In this document: one piece after another, positions 1 to 8,348 of the stretch | How the letters are laid out: each line of letters starts with the position of its first letter | How positions within the stretch are numbered: the stretch's first letter is position 1 | Assembly (NCBI GenBank): GCA_025358125.1 | Contig: JANYKS010000071.1 | Location: 1-52,000 of the forward strand | Source: Actinomycetes bacterium | GTDB lineage: Bacteria; Actinomycetota; Acidimicrobiia; Acidimicrobiales; Ilumatobacteraceae | Reading direction: 5' to 3' | DNA: 52,000 nt | The notes under the pieces: model-generated | What the model saw: only the letters and a program-made list of their open reading frames with translations | Told to the model about the DNA's origin: nothing | Databases searched by the model: none | Program-made: the position numbers and the translations under genes

Positions 1-1
1 G

Positions 2-328
2 CCGCAGCCGACGCCGATCGCCGGCAACGAACTCGTGCTCGCGACGGGCAACCTGATGCAGCGCGCCCACCATCATGCGCGAGCAGGCTGGCTCGTGCGC
101 GGCGAGTTCTACCGCCAGCTGTGCAGCTATTACCGGCTGCCACTGGACACCTCGATCGATCGATTGAGCGACATCGTCGGGCGCCGTTCGGGTGTCGATC
201 CGAACGAGCTGCGCGCCGCTCTCGACAGCGAGGTCAACGGTGGCGAGCAACTGCTGCAGCTCGCCGCCCGGCTGGAGCGACTTCGCCACCTGACCATCTC
301 GGCCGCAACGATCACGGAGAATGTATGA
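2..328 (+). CDS. DUF4350-type protein, C-terminal part (5' end outside window)
   Basis: The open frame runs in from before base 1 and ends at a TGA at 326-328, so only about 108 C-terminal residues are visible. They are helical and soluble-looking, with stretches such as RGEFYRQLCSYYRL and LQLAARLERLRHL. The family call rests mainly on context: in actinobacteria a membrane protein with a DUF4350 domain usually precedes MoxR, DUF58, SpoIIM and RDD genes, which is exactly the order here. The stop overlaps the next start (ATGA at 325-328), so the two genes are translationally coupled. The actual DUF4350 domain is not in the window, so the name is inferred. Confidence 0.6.
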   Translation, partial: PQPTPIAGNELVLATGNLMQRAHHHARAGWLVRGEFYRQLCSYYRLPLDTSIDRLSDIVGRRSGVDPNELRAALDSEVNGGEQLLQLAARLERLRHLTISAATITENV

Positions 329-1326
329 GTGACAACACCACGATGAGCATCAACCCGCCCTCGCAACCGGGCTCTCCGCGTGAGGCCGTGCTCGCCGTCC
401 GCGATGAGGTTGCCAAGGTCGTGGTCGGTCAGGACGGCATCCTCACCGGTGTCATCGCGGCGCTGTTGGTGAACGGCCACGTTCTGCTCGAGGGAGTGCC
501 CGGGGTCGCCAAGACCCTGATCGCGAAGAGTCTCGCGGCGGCGTTCGACATGAGGTTCAGCAGGGTCCAGTTCACTCCTGACCTGATGCCGGCCGACGTC
601 ATCGGTCAGAGCATCTACGAACTCGTTCCGGGCCAGTCCGCCGGCTTCCGATTCTGCGAGGGACCGGTGTTCACGAACCTGCTCCTCGCCGACGAGATCA
701 ACCGCACGCCACCCAAGACCCAGGCAGCGCTGTTGGAGGCAATGGAGGAGCGGCAGGTGTCGGTCGACGGCACGACGCGGCCGCTGCCGGATCCGTTCCT
801 CGTCATCGCGACTCAGAACCCGATCGAGTACGAGGGCACCTACCCGCTGCCGGAGGCGCAACTCGACCGGTTCCTGTTCAAACTCCAGGTGCCGTACCCG
901 AGCGCCGAGCAGGAGCAGGAGATGCTCGCCCGCCACGATCAGGGGCTCAACCCCCACGACGTTCGCGCGGCGGGGATCCGGCCGGTGGCCTCGGCCGCCG
1001 ATCTGGCAGCCGGGCGGGCCGAGATTCAGGCGATCCGCGTCGATCCAGCGGTGCTCGCGTACATCGTCTCGCTGTGCAGGGCCACGCGTGAATCACCGTC
1101 GCTGCTGCTCGGCGTTTCGCCGCGAGGCGCGACGTGGCTGCTCCACGCGTCGAAGGCATGGGCATGGCTCAGCGGACGCACGTTCGTCACCCCCGACGAG
1201 GTCAAAGCAGTCGCCAAACCAACCCTGCGCCACCGGATCATGGTCAAGCCCGAACTCGAACTCGTCGGGGCGCTCGCCGACAGCATCCTCGACGGCATCC
1301 TCGCGACGGTTCCGACGCCACGCTGA
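325..1326 (+). CDS. MoxR-family AAA+ ATPase
   Basis: A 333-aa AAA+ ATPase of the MoxR type, thought to act as a chaperone or maturation factor with its DUF58 (VWA-like) partner. Walker A is GVPGVAKT at residues 57-64, Walker B is LLADEIN near 119-126, and the sensor region reads ATQNPIEYEGTYPLPEAQLD; all are hallmarks of MoxR/RavA proteins. I chose the ATG at 325 because it overlaps the upstream stop as ATGA and gives the usual family length. The frame stays open upstream to 121, but that part only shadows the previous gene. The next gene starts 3 bases after the stop. The substrate is not known. Confidence 0.93.
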   Translation: MSDNTTMSINPPSQPGSPREAVLAVRDEVAKVVVGQDGILTGVIAALLVNGHVLLEGVPGVAKTLIAKSLAAAFDMRFSRVQFTPDLMPADVIGQSIYELVPGQSAGFRFCEGPVFTNLLLADEINRTPPKTQAALLEAMEERQVSVDGTTRPLPDPFLVIATQNPIEYEGTYPLPEAQLDRFLFKLQVPYPSAEQEQEMLARHDQGLNPHDVRAAGIRPVASAADLAAGRAEIQAIRVDPAVLAYIVSLCRATRESPSLLLGVSPRGATWLLHASKAWAWLSGRTFVTPDEVKAVAKPTLRHRIMVKPELELVGALADSILDGILATVPTPR

Positions 1327-1329
1327 TCG

Positions 1330-2646
1330 ATGACGATGCCTGTTCCCTCCGGACGATTCGCGTTGCTGATGGCCGCTACGGCCACCTTGTTCTTGTTCTG
1401 GCCGGGCCGCGACTGGCAGGTGCTGTGGCTCGTGGAGGCCGCGCTCATCGTGGTCTTGTTCGCAGACGCGCTCGCCGGCGTCGCGCCATCGCGGATCAAA
1501 GTCTTTCGCGAACACCCCGACAGCATCACGCTCGGTGAGACGGCGACGCTGACGTGGGTCATCGAGAATCATGCCCGCATGCCATCTCGGGTCACCGTCA
1601 CTGATGCCCTGTGGCCCAGCCTGGGAGCGACCCGACGATCCGTCAGTGTGCGCATCGCAGGACGAGCGCGCCACGCCGCGACGGCGGAGCTGTGGCCGAG
1701 CCGGCGCGGCCGATTCCCGCTCGAGGACATCACGGTGCGCGTGGCGAGCCCGCTGCGCCTGGCGACCCGGCACCGCACCCGATCCCTGCCGTCGATGCTG
1801 CGCGTGCTGCCGGCGTTCCCGAGCCGTGACGAGATCCAGCGGCGGATGCGCCGGCCAAGGATCATTGATGTCGGTATCCGCACGCTGCGGGTCAAGGGCA
1901 GCGGTACCGACTTCGATCAGCTGCGCGAGTTCCGCCCCGGTGATGATTCGCGGCGAATAGATTGGGCCGCGACAGCGCGCAGCCAGCGCCCGATCGTTCG
2001 TCAGTACCGCGCGGAGCGCAACCAGTCCGTCGTGGTGTTGCTCGACAACGGCCGGATCATGGCCGGCTCGGTCGCCGGCGTCGCGCGGGTGGAGCACGCG
2101 ATGGACGCAGCGCTCGGCCTGACGAAGTTGGCGACCCATCTCGGCGACAAGGTTGCCCTCGTGACGTTCGATCGCCAGGTCCGCACCGTTGTCGCACCGA
2201 GCCAGGCGCGGGTGCAGCAGTCCCGGGTTGCCGAGGCGATGTACCTGCTCGAGCCAGAGCTGAGCGAGAGCGCGTACCTCGCGGCCTTCACGTATGCGAC
2301 GGCCCGGTTTCGGCGCAGGTCGCTGTACGTCGTGCTCACGGATCTGGCCGAATCAGCCGTCGAGGAGGCGATCCTGCCGGCGCTGCCGATGCTCTCGCGG
2401 CGCCACCTCGTCGTCGTCGCCGCCGTTCAGGATCCGCTCGTCCAACAGTGGGCTGCCGGCGGTCATCATCAAGCTGCTTCTGATACGTTCCGTCAGGCCG
2501 CCGCCGTCTCGCTGCTCCAGCAACGCCGGCGCAGTTCGGCCCGCCTCGCGGCTGCCGGAGCGGTGGTTGTCGATGCGCCACCGGGGCAGTTGGCGACCCA
2601 GCTCGTCGACACCTATTTGGAGCTCAAGGCCTCGGGCCGGTTGTAG
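1330..2646 (+). CDS. DUF58 domain protein (VWA-like partner of MoxR)
   Basis: A 438-aa protein. Two hydrophobic segments near the N-terminus (about residues 10-50, rich in L/V/F/W) would anchor it in the membrane. The central DUF58 signature FRPGDDSRRIDW lies near residues 205-216, followed by a VWA-like stretch (SVVVLLDNGRIM) with a metal-site-like D. Genes of this type are paired with moxR across bacteria, and here the spacing of 3 bp argues for one operon. Its 3' end overlaps the convergent SpoIIM-like gene by 23 bp. Role is inferred: a MoxR client or partner in envelope-associated processes. Confidence 0.9.
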   Translation: MTMPVPSGRFALLMAATATLFLFWPGRDWQVLWLVEAALIVVLFADALAGVAPSRIKVFREHPDSITLGETATLTWVIENHARMPSRVTVTDALWPSLGATRRSVSVRIAGRARHAATAELWPSRRGRFPLEDITVRVASPLRLATRHRTRSLPSMLRVLPAFPSRDEIQRRMRRPRIIDVGIRTLRVKGSGTDFDQLREFRPGDDSRRIDWAATARSQRPIVRQYRAERNQSVVVLLDNGRIMAGSVAGVARVEHAMDAALGLTKLATHLGDKVALVTFDRQVRTVVAPSQARVQQSRVAEAMYLLEPELSESAYLAAFTYATARFRRRSLYVVLTDLAESAVEEAILPALPMLSRRHLVVVAAVQDPLVQQWAAGGHHQAASDTFRQAAAVSLLQQRRRSSARLAAAGAVVVDAPPGQLATQLVDTYLELKASGRL

Positions 2647-3700
2647 CCCGCGCACCGGTGGGCGCAGCCCGGCCGGGATCGAATTTCGTCAGCTTGCGCG
2701 CCGCGGAGCGGTCGTGGCGGTCACGGCGGTCATCGGACATGTCGTTGCGACGCTGGTCAACCGCGAACGCGATGGTCCAACCCCAGAACAGCAAGAATCC
2801 GATGATGCCGATGCCGAGCCGCACCGATGTCGGCCACGGCTGGCCCGTGACGAAGCCCTCGATCATCGCGGCCATCAAGAATGCGACGACGAGCCCCATC
2901 ACCACGGTGCCGACGCGACGGCCTTCCTCGCCGAGCGCGGCGAGGCGCGTCCGATCCCCTGGATCGATCACGGTCCAGCCGATCCGCAGACCGGCGCCGC
3001 CGGCGACGATCACCGCCGAGAGTTCGAGCAGGCCGTGGGGCAGGATCAGCCCCCAGAACTTCTGCCACTCTCCGACGTTGGTGAACAAACCGCCGCTCAT
3101 CCCGGCGTGGGCACCGTTGTTGGCCAGGATCAACGCTGTGACCACGCACACGAGGATGCCGGCAGCGAACGCCAGGACTGCGACGCGCACGTTGTTCCAG
3201 AACACCTGGTTGGCGAACGCGGAGGCTGAGCCCGAACGGTAGTAGTCGACGAAATCGCTGTGGATGTATTGATCGCGCAGCGCCGCCGGGCCGACGGCAT
3301 CGACAGCGCGCGGTGACACCGCCAGCCACACGTTGAACACGACCCAGGGGACGACGGTGAGGGCCCCGGACGCCGCGATGAACCAGCGGATGCCCCACAC
3401 TGCGCGGGGGAACGTGACGGTGGCGAAGTCGCGCAGGCTGCGTTTCAGCTCGACGTCACGTTGGCTGTAGAGCACCGAGTGGGCGTCGGTGACAAGCAGT
3501 GTGAGCCGGCCGACGAGAGCTTGATCCCCGGCGTAGGTGACGCGGGCATCGGCGAGATGGGAGCTGACGCGCTGATAGAGCTGGACGAGTTCGTCGAGTT
3601 GATCGGCCGACAGCAGCCGTGGCTTGCGGGCCTGATCGGTCAGTTGGCCGAGCCGGAACCATGCACCCTGGTTGCGCACGACGAAGGCGTCGATGTCCAT
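2624..3700 (-). CDS. Stage II sporulation protein M-like membrane protein
   Basis: 358 aa starting MDIDAFVVRNQGAWFRLGQL, a typical N-terminus for actinobacterial SpoIIM-like proteins. About 100 soluble helical residues are followed by five likely membrane segments, including one near 107-127, one near 177-198, one near 280-300 and a last one ending about 30 residues before a basic tail. The frame extends upstream to 3769, but the ATG at 3700 fits the family and leaves a 23-bp gap to the divergent RDD gene. SpoIIM in Bacillus works in engulfment; non-sporulating actinobacteria carry homologues beside MoxR/DUF58/RDD genes, where the function is unknown. No sporulation role is implied here. Confidence 0.85.
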   Translation of the reverse strand: MDIDAFVVRNQGAWFRLGQLTDQARKPRLLSADQLDELVQLYQRVSSHLADARVTYAGDQALVGRLTLLVTDAHSVLYSQRDVELKRSLRDFATVTFPRAVWGIRWFIAASGALTVVPWVVFNVWLAVSPRAVDAVGPAALRDQYIHSDFVDYYRSGSASAFANQVFWNNVRVAVLAFAAGILVCVVTALILANNGAHAGMSGGLFTNVGEWQKFWGLILPHGLLELSAVIVAGGAGLRIGWTVIDPGDRTRLAALGEEGRRVGTVVMGLVVAFLMAAMIEGFVTGQPWPTSVRLGIGIIGFLLFWGWTIAFAVDQRRNDMSDDRRDRHDRSAARKLTKFDPGRAAPTGARATTGPRP

Positions 3701-3723
3701 GTCTCGCCTAGGGTAGTTCCGAT

Positions 3724-4551
3724 ATGGGCATGAGTCCGAGCGGCGGCGAACGGAAATCGTCTGCTGCAATCGTGGCCGGCATCATCACCCCGGAGGCCGT
3801 CGTCCTCGAACTCGAGACGGCTGGTGTGGCATCGAGGTTGTTCTCGGGCGTCATCGACGCGCTCGCGCAGCTTGCGCTGTTGATGCTCCTCGCGATCGTC
3901 GTGGCGCTCGGTCTCTCGGCGGCCGGTGGTGTCAGCGTGCAGGTCCATCAGGCAATCGTCGCAATCCTCGTCTTCTTCGTGATCTTCCTCTACCCGCTGT
4001 TGTCGGAGATGCTGTCGCGCGGGCGCACACTGGGCAAGGCCGCAATGGGCTTGCGCGTCGTCACCGTCGAGGGCGCTCCGATCCGGTTCCGCCACGCTGC
4101 GCTGCGTTCGATGGGCGGCCTCGTCGACAAATGGGTCCCGCCGGGGGGTCTCGTCGGCATCTTCTTCGTCCTCGCCACGCCGACCCGCCAACGTATCGGC
4201 GATCTCCTCGCCGGCACGGTCGTGATTCGCGACCCCAACCGCACAGCGCTCCCTGCCGGCATTTGGTTTCCCGTGCCACCCGGCTACGAGGTCTACGCTG
4301 CCTCGATCGACCCCACCGCGTTCACTGTCGATCAGTACACCATCGTGCGCGCGTTTTTGATCCGGATCCGTGAGCTGACTCCGGCCGCTCGATACGCGGT
4401 GGCGCTCGACCTGGCCGATCGGGTCGAGCGCACGCTGCATCAACACCGATCCGCGCAGGTGCACCCGGAAACATTCCTGCTGTGCGTGATCGCCCGATAT
4501 CAGCGACGCGCGTTCCCGGAATATCAGCCCCAAGCCTGGCAGCCGCGCTGA
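3724..4551 (+). CDS. RDD family membrane protein
   Basis: 275 aa. Residues about 35-175 form an RDD domain: an ASRLFSGVIDA segment, two hydrophobic helices, and LGKAAMGLRVVTVEG, a strongly conserved RDD motif. About 110 soluble residues follow the last membrane segment. The gene is divergent from the SpoIIM-like gene, sharing a very short 23-bp intergenic region, so their promoters must overlap or lie inside the opposing genes. RDD proteins are often accessory to transport or envelope complexes; the exact role is not known. Two ATGs (3724 and 3730) are possible starts. Confidence 0.87.
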   Translation: MGMSPSGGERKSSAAIVAGIITPEAVVLELETAGVASRLFSGVIDALAQLALLMLLAIVVALGLSAAGGVSVQVHQAIVAILVFFVIFLYPLLSEMLSRGRTLGKAAMGLRVVTVEGAPIRFRHAALRSMGGLVDKWVPPGGLVGIFFVLATPTRQRIGDLLAGTVVIRDPNRTALPAGIWFPVPPGYEVYAASIDPTAFTVDQYTIVRAFLIRIRELTPAARYAVALDLADRVERTLHQHRSAQVHPETFLLCVIARYQRRAFPEYQPQAWQPR

Positions 4552-4595
4552 CTCGCTGCGGCTCACGCATATCGAAGTCCTCAGGCGTCGTGTGG

Positions 4596-5798
4596 TCAAC
4601 CGAGCGTCATGTTCGGTTCGCCGAGCGCGTTCAGGCCACTGCCGATTCTGCAGATGCCGCCCTTCGGAGCCCCGTTGTTGTACGACTGGCGGACGCAGTT
4701 GCGGATTGCCTTCTCACCCCAGTAGTTGGGGTGCAGCGACTCCTGCACGAAGTACGGGCCCAAGACGGTAGAGACGGTGCGGATCTGCTCGATCCACTCG
4801 GTGACGTTCACCGCGCCGGGATTGGTCCATGTCGTCAGACCCTTCTCCTCTAGCAACCCGACGGTGTTCTCACACAACCGCCGTCCGTTGAAGGCCGCGG
4901 CGAGATCCAGGACCTTGACGTTGTTGCCGCTGGCCGCGGAAGCCGACTTGACCGCATTGTTGATCTTGACGAGCGCGGTGCTGTTGGCCCAGTCGGCGTC
5001 CGAGTTCCAAAAGCCACAGCCCCCGGTGCTCTGGCGGGTGTAGCCGCTCTGCGAATAGCGGAATGCGCTGCCGTTCGGAATCGGTGACGGATAGGTCTGG
5101 ACGACGATCGTGTAGTGGGTCTGGTCGTAACCGGCGTTGGCCATTGCCGCCTTGACGTTGCCGATCGCACCCGTGATGAGGGCCACCTTGGCATTGATGT
5201 TGGCCGTCGTGAAGTTGGCCGTGACGGAGCTGTCGTCGTAGCAGTAATCCTTCCACCAGGACGGGGAGAGCAGAAAGTCTTGCACGCACTGCTGAACGAT
5301 CGAGGCGAAGTTGAAGTCGTTGCCGCCGATCGACAGCTGGATCATCGTCACGTTGTGGGTGGCCGCGAACTCCTGCAACATTCGTGCCTGGCCCTTGCGG
5401 CCATTTGCGTCGCTGTAGAAGTCGAGGCCCGGCTTGAAGTACTGGCCGCTCACATCGGTGGCGGTCTTTGCGCCGGAGCAGGCGAGGTTGGCGCTGTTGA
5501 CGCCACCGCCGATGATGATCTCGGCAGCCTTGGAGCGGTGGCAGCGCTCGATGACCTCGGCGGTATTGCTCGCGTTGTCGAAGTACGCGGTGGGGCCGAG
5601 CGCGTCAGTGTAGGAAGAACTCTGATTGGAGTTGCCGGCCCAGCGCCCGGCCTCTCCGGAGATGTAGGAGTCGCCAACGCTGACGACCCACGGCGCACCA
5701 AAACCTGGCCCGTCGGCTGCCGCACTGGTCGGGTCGACAGAGACGATGCCGCCGACACCGAGGGCCAGGGCAAGCACAACTCGGATGTTACGAAACAT
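4596..5798 (-). CDS. Secreted SGNH/GDSL-type hydrolase
   Basis: 400 aa from the ATG at 5798. The N-terminus MFRNIRVVLALALGVGGIV plus an AxA-like site gives a Sec signal peptide, so it should be exported. Block I is VGDSYISGE (nucleophile Ser), block III is GGNDFNF (oxyanion-hole Asn), and the C-terminal block is SLHPNYWG with the catalytic His. The usual DxxH of block V reads ESLH, so the Asp is replaced by Glu or the enzyme uses a dyad. Several cysteines suggest disulfides in the extracellular enzyme. Likely substrates are esters or lipids; specificity cannot be read. The frame is open 48 bases further upstream, but that would bury the signal peptide. Confidence 0.88.
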   Translation of the reverse strand: MFRNIRVVLALALGVGGIVSVDPTSAAADGPGFGAPWVVSVGDSYISGEAGRWAGNSNQSSSYTDALGPTAYFDNASNTAEVIERCHRSKAAEIIIGGGVNSANLACSGAKTATDVSGQYFKPGLDFYSDANGRKGQARMLQEFAATHNVTMIQLSIGGNDFNFASIVQQCVQDFLLSPSWWKDYCYDDSSVTANFTTANINAKVALITGAIGNVKAAMANAGYDQTHYTIVVQTYPSPIPNGSAFRYSQSGYTRQSTGGCGFWNSDADWANSTALVKINNAVKSASAASGNNVKVLDLAAAFNGRRLCENTVGLLEEKGLTTWTNPGAVNVTEWIEQIRTVSTVLGPYFVQESLHPNYWGEKAIRNCVRQSYNNGAPKGGICRIGSGLNALGEPNMTLG

Positions 5799-5939
5799 CG
5801 TGGTGACCCCCAAGGTCTTGCTGGCGCCGTCGCCGGAGCGTCCCAATGTGACGCCGGTTGCAGACTAGCCGACGCCAACCGTGCAGCAAGCGTTCACGAG
5901 CGCTCGTCGCGGGTCGAACAGGGCGGTATCCTCAGCACG

Positions 5940-7076
5940 GTGCAGGAAGCAGAAACGCTCATCTATCTCGATCACGCGGCCACCACGCCGATGCGGCCGG
6001 AGGCGGTCGAGGCGATGCTGCCGTTCTTGACCGAGCGCTACGCCAATCCGAGTGGCTCGCATCGCTTTGCCCGCTCCGTGCGTCAGGCCGTCGACGAGGC
6101 GCGCGACGTCGTTGCCGATGTGGTTGGTTGTCGAGCCGGCGAAGTCGTATTCACCGGCTGCGGAACCGAGAGCGACAACGCTGCCATCGTCGGCACGCAG
6201 CGTCGCCACGGTGGAGTCGCAGTCTGCTCGGCCGCCGAGCATCACGCCGTCCTGCATGCCGTCGAGCACGGCGGTGGGCGAGTGGTCGGTGTTGATGCGG
6301 CGGGGCGGATCGACCTCGACGAATTGGCGGCGACGCTCGGCGACGACGTGACGGTCGTTGCGGTGATGGCGGTCAACAACGAGGTCGGCTCGATCAGCCC
6401 GGTGGCCGAGATTGCGACCGTCGTTCGCGAGCATGCGCCGAGGGCGTTGGTGCACACCGACGCGATCCAGGCGCCGTGCTGGCTCGATCTACGCATGCTC
6501 ACACCCCATGTCGACCTGATGGCGCTGTCCGCCCACAAGTTCGGCGGCCCGAAGGGCGTCGGCGCGCTGATCGCCCGCCAGGGCACGGTGCTCGAGCCGC
6601 TGCTGCAGGGCGGCGGCCAGGAGCGCGATCGCCGCAGCGGAACCCACAATGTGGCCGGAATCGTCGCGATGGCAGAGGCCTTGCGGCTCACCGATATCGA
6701 GCGCGTCGCCGAGAACCTGCGCATACGGGCGCTGCGCGATCGCCTTGTCGACACGCTGCTCGCCCAGCTCGACGACGTGATCGAGACCGTCGAACGCGCA
6801 TCCAAGATCGCCGGCTCTGCGCACATCTGCATTGCCGATGTCGAGAGTGAGGCGCTGCTTTATCTGCTCGACGAGGCCGGCGTCTGCGCATCTGCTGCCT
6901 CCGCGTGCGCGAGCGGAGCGATGGAGCCCTCGCACGTGCTCGCGGCGATGGGCGTCGAGAAGCGGTACTCGCTCGGTGCGTTGCGGATGAGCCTCGGGTG
7001 CACGACTACCGGCGCCGAGATCGACCGCACGATCGAGGTCCTCGTTGCCGCGGTCCGCCGCCTGCGGGGCATTTGA
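5940..7076 (+). CDS. Cysteine desulfurase (IscS/NifS class)
   Basis: 378 aa from a GTG at 5940 that gives VQEAETLIYLDHAATTPMRP, the standard N-terminus of the class. The PLP-binding lysine is K200 in SAHKFGGPKG, the HH pair is in EHHAV, and the sulfur-accepting cysteine is C323 in SACASG. The enzyme takes sulfur from cysteine as a persulfide and passes it to acceptors. The stop overlaps the start of mnmA (TGATG), so its main client here is probably the tRNA thiolase. This pair also sits together in mycobacteria (Rv3025c-Rv3024c). The frame continues upstream over 800 bases, but that part lies antisense to the SGNH hydrolase and has no protein-like pattern. Confidence 0.94.
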   Translation: MQEAETLIYLDHAATTPMRPEAVEAMLPFLTERYANPSGSHRFARSVRQAVDEARDVVADVVGCRAGEVVFTGCGTESDNAAIVGTQRRHGGVAVCSAAEHHAVLHAVEHGGGRVVGVDAAGRIDLDELAATLGDDVTVVAVMAVNNEVGSISPVAEIATVVREHAPRALVHTDAIQAPCWLDLRMLTPHVDLMALSAHKFGGPKGVGALIARQGTVLEPLLQGGGQERDRRSGTHNVAGIVAMAEALRLTDIERVAENLRIRALRDRLVDTLLAQLDDVIETVERASKIAGSAHICIADVESEALLYLLDEAGVCASAASACASGAMEPSHVLAAMGVEKRYSLGALRMSLGCTTTGAEIDRTIEVLVAAVRRLRGI

Positions 7077-8143
7077 TGAAGGTGATGATCGCAATGAGTG
7101 GCGGGGTCGACTCGTCGGTCGCCGCCGCGCTGCTGGTCGAGCAGGGTCACGACGTCGTTGGCGTCACGATGCGGTTGTGGGGCGGCGAGAGCGACACCGG
7201 TTGCTGCAGCGTGTCCGATGTCGACGATGCCCGCCGCGTCGCCCAGCAGCTCGGAATCGATCACCTCGTCTTCAACTTCACGGAAGACTTCAACGAGCAC
7301 GTGGTCGACCCGTACGTGCATGCGCACACCGTCGGCATCACGCCGAACCCGTGCATCGAGTGCAACCGTCACGTCAAGTTCGCCCGGCTCAGCGGTCGGG
7401 CGACGTTGCTCGGTTTCGACGCCGTCGCGACCGGCCATCACGCACGCGTCACTCCGTCTGCGAACGGTGTCGAGTTGGAACGCGGCGCCGATCGGGCCAA
7501 GGACCAGAGCTATGTGGTCCACATGATCGATCAGGCCGAGCTCGCCCGAACGATGTTCCCCGTCGGCGCGATGACCAAGCCCGATGTCCGCGCCCACGCT
7601 GCCCGGCTCGGCCTGCGCACCGCGACCAAGCCCGACAGTCAGGACGTGTGCTTCATCACCAGTACCGGTGGCCGCACGGCCTTTCTCGGGCGGCGCATCC
7701 CGATGCGGTCTGCCACGGTCGTCGATACGTCCGGCACAACCGTCGGCACGGTGCCGGCGGTCGAGATGGTCACGCTCGGCCAGCGGCGCGGCATCGGTCT
7801 TCCAGGAGGAGGCCCGAAGAGGTTCGTGGTCGATGTCGATGTCGAGGCCGGCGTCGTCACGGTCGGTGACGAAGCCGATCTGTTGACCGATGGTCACGTC
7901 GTGCACGACATGACGTGGGTTCACGACGCCGAGATGGCCGCTGCGCACGACACCGTGCTGGTGCAGTCCAGCGCGCACGGCACACCGCAGCCGGCGACCG
8001 TTGATGTCGATGACGACGGCCGGGTGGCTCAGGTGCGCTGGCTCGAGCCACAACGCCGTATCGCGCCGGGGCAGAGCGTGGTGATCTACGACCCGGGCGA
8101 CCGGTTCGTGCTCGGCGGCGGCATCGCCGCCAACCCGCTATAA
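7076..8143 (+). CDS. mnmA: tRNA-specific 2-thiouridylase MnmA
   Basis: 355 aa. It installs the 2-thio group on wobble uridine 34 of Lys, Glu and Gln tRNAs, using ATP to adenylate U34 and persulfide sulfur from a desulfurase. The PP-loop SGGVDSS is at residues 8-14. The catalytic pair is C93 in NPCIECN and C192 in DVCFIT, matching the two-cysteine relay of E. coli MnmA. The central AMSGGVDSS, GVTMRLW and CCSVSD blocks are all intact. The ATG overlaps the stop of the desulfurase gene. Length is typical of the family. Confidence 0.96.
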   Translation: MKVMIAMSGGVDSSVAAALLVEQGHDVVGVTMRLWGGESDTGCCSVSDVDDARRVAQQLGIDHLVFNFTEDFNEHVVDPYVHAHTVGITPNPCIECNRHVKFARLSGRATLLGFDAVATGHHARVTPSANGVELERGADRAKDQSYVVHMIDQAELARTMFPVGAMTKPDVRAHAARLGLRTATKPDSQDVCFITSTGGRTAFLGRRIPMRSATVVDTSGTTVGTVPAVEMVTLGQRRGIGLPGGGPKRFVVDVDVEAGVVTVGDEADLLTDGHVVHDMTWVHDAEMAAAHDTVLVQSSAHGTPQPATVDVDDDGRVAQVRWLEPQRRIAPGQSVVIYDPGDRFVLGGGIAANPL

Positions 8144-8208
8144 CGGCTCACGTCGGCTGTCGCCTGCTCAGTTTGCGTGAGGCGTTCTGCGAGGCCATCG
8201 GATAATAG

Positions 8209-8228
8209 CTCGCACAAACTTGTGTGAG
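8209..8228. promoter_or_regulatory. 20-bp inverted repeat upstream of the lipase gene
   Basis: The sequence CTCGCACAAACTTGTGTGAG has 9-base arms with one mismatch around a 2-base spacer. It lies 65 bp after the mnmA stop and 120 bp before the lipase ATG, directly after a GATAAT hexamer at 8201-8206 that could be a -10 element. This arrangement fits an operator for a dimeric repressor, but there is no adjacent regulator gene, and near-palindromes of this quality occur by chance a few times in 50 kb. There is no T-run, so a terminator is unlikely. Confidence 0.3.
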
Positions 8229-8348
8229 TAGGAGAGCGTCCCGGAGCACCCGGTTCGACAGAGGCGGCGTTGCTCGCCGGTCACTGTAAGGTTCCGATGA
8301 GGTCCACCGCCAACGATGGCGCCCGCCTCGCAAAGGAGGAATCCAAGG

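Noticed and set aside
5896..5907. 12-bp palindrome ACGAGCGCTCGT before the cysteine desulfurase
   Set aside because: About a dozen 12-bp palindromes are expected by chance in 52 kb, and nothing else supports an operator here.
5115..5939. N-terminal extension of the cysteine desulfurase
   Set aside because: It is antisense to the SGNH hydrolase and lacks protein-like composition; the GTG at 5940 gives the family-standard start.
8240..8275. tRNA-like GGTTCGA T-loop
   Set aside because: The flanking bases do not form a T-stem, and no acceptor or anticodon arms can be drawn.
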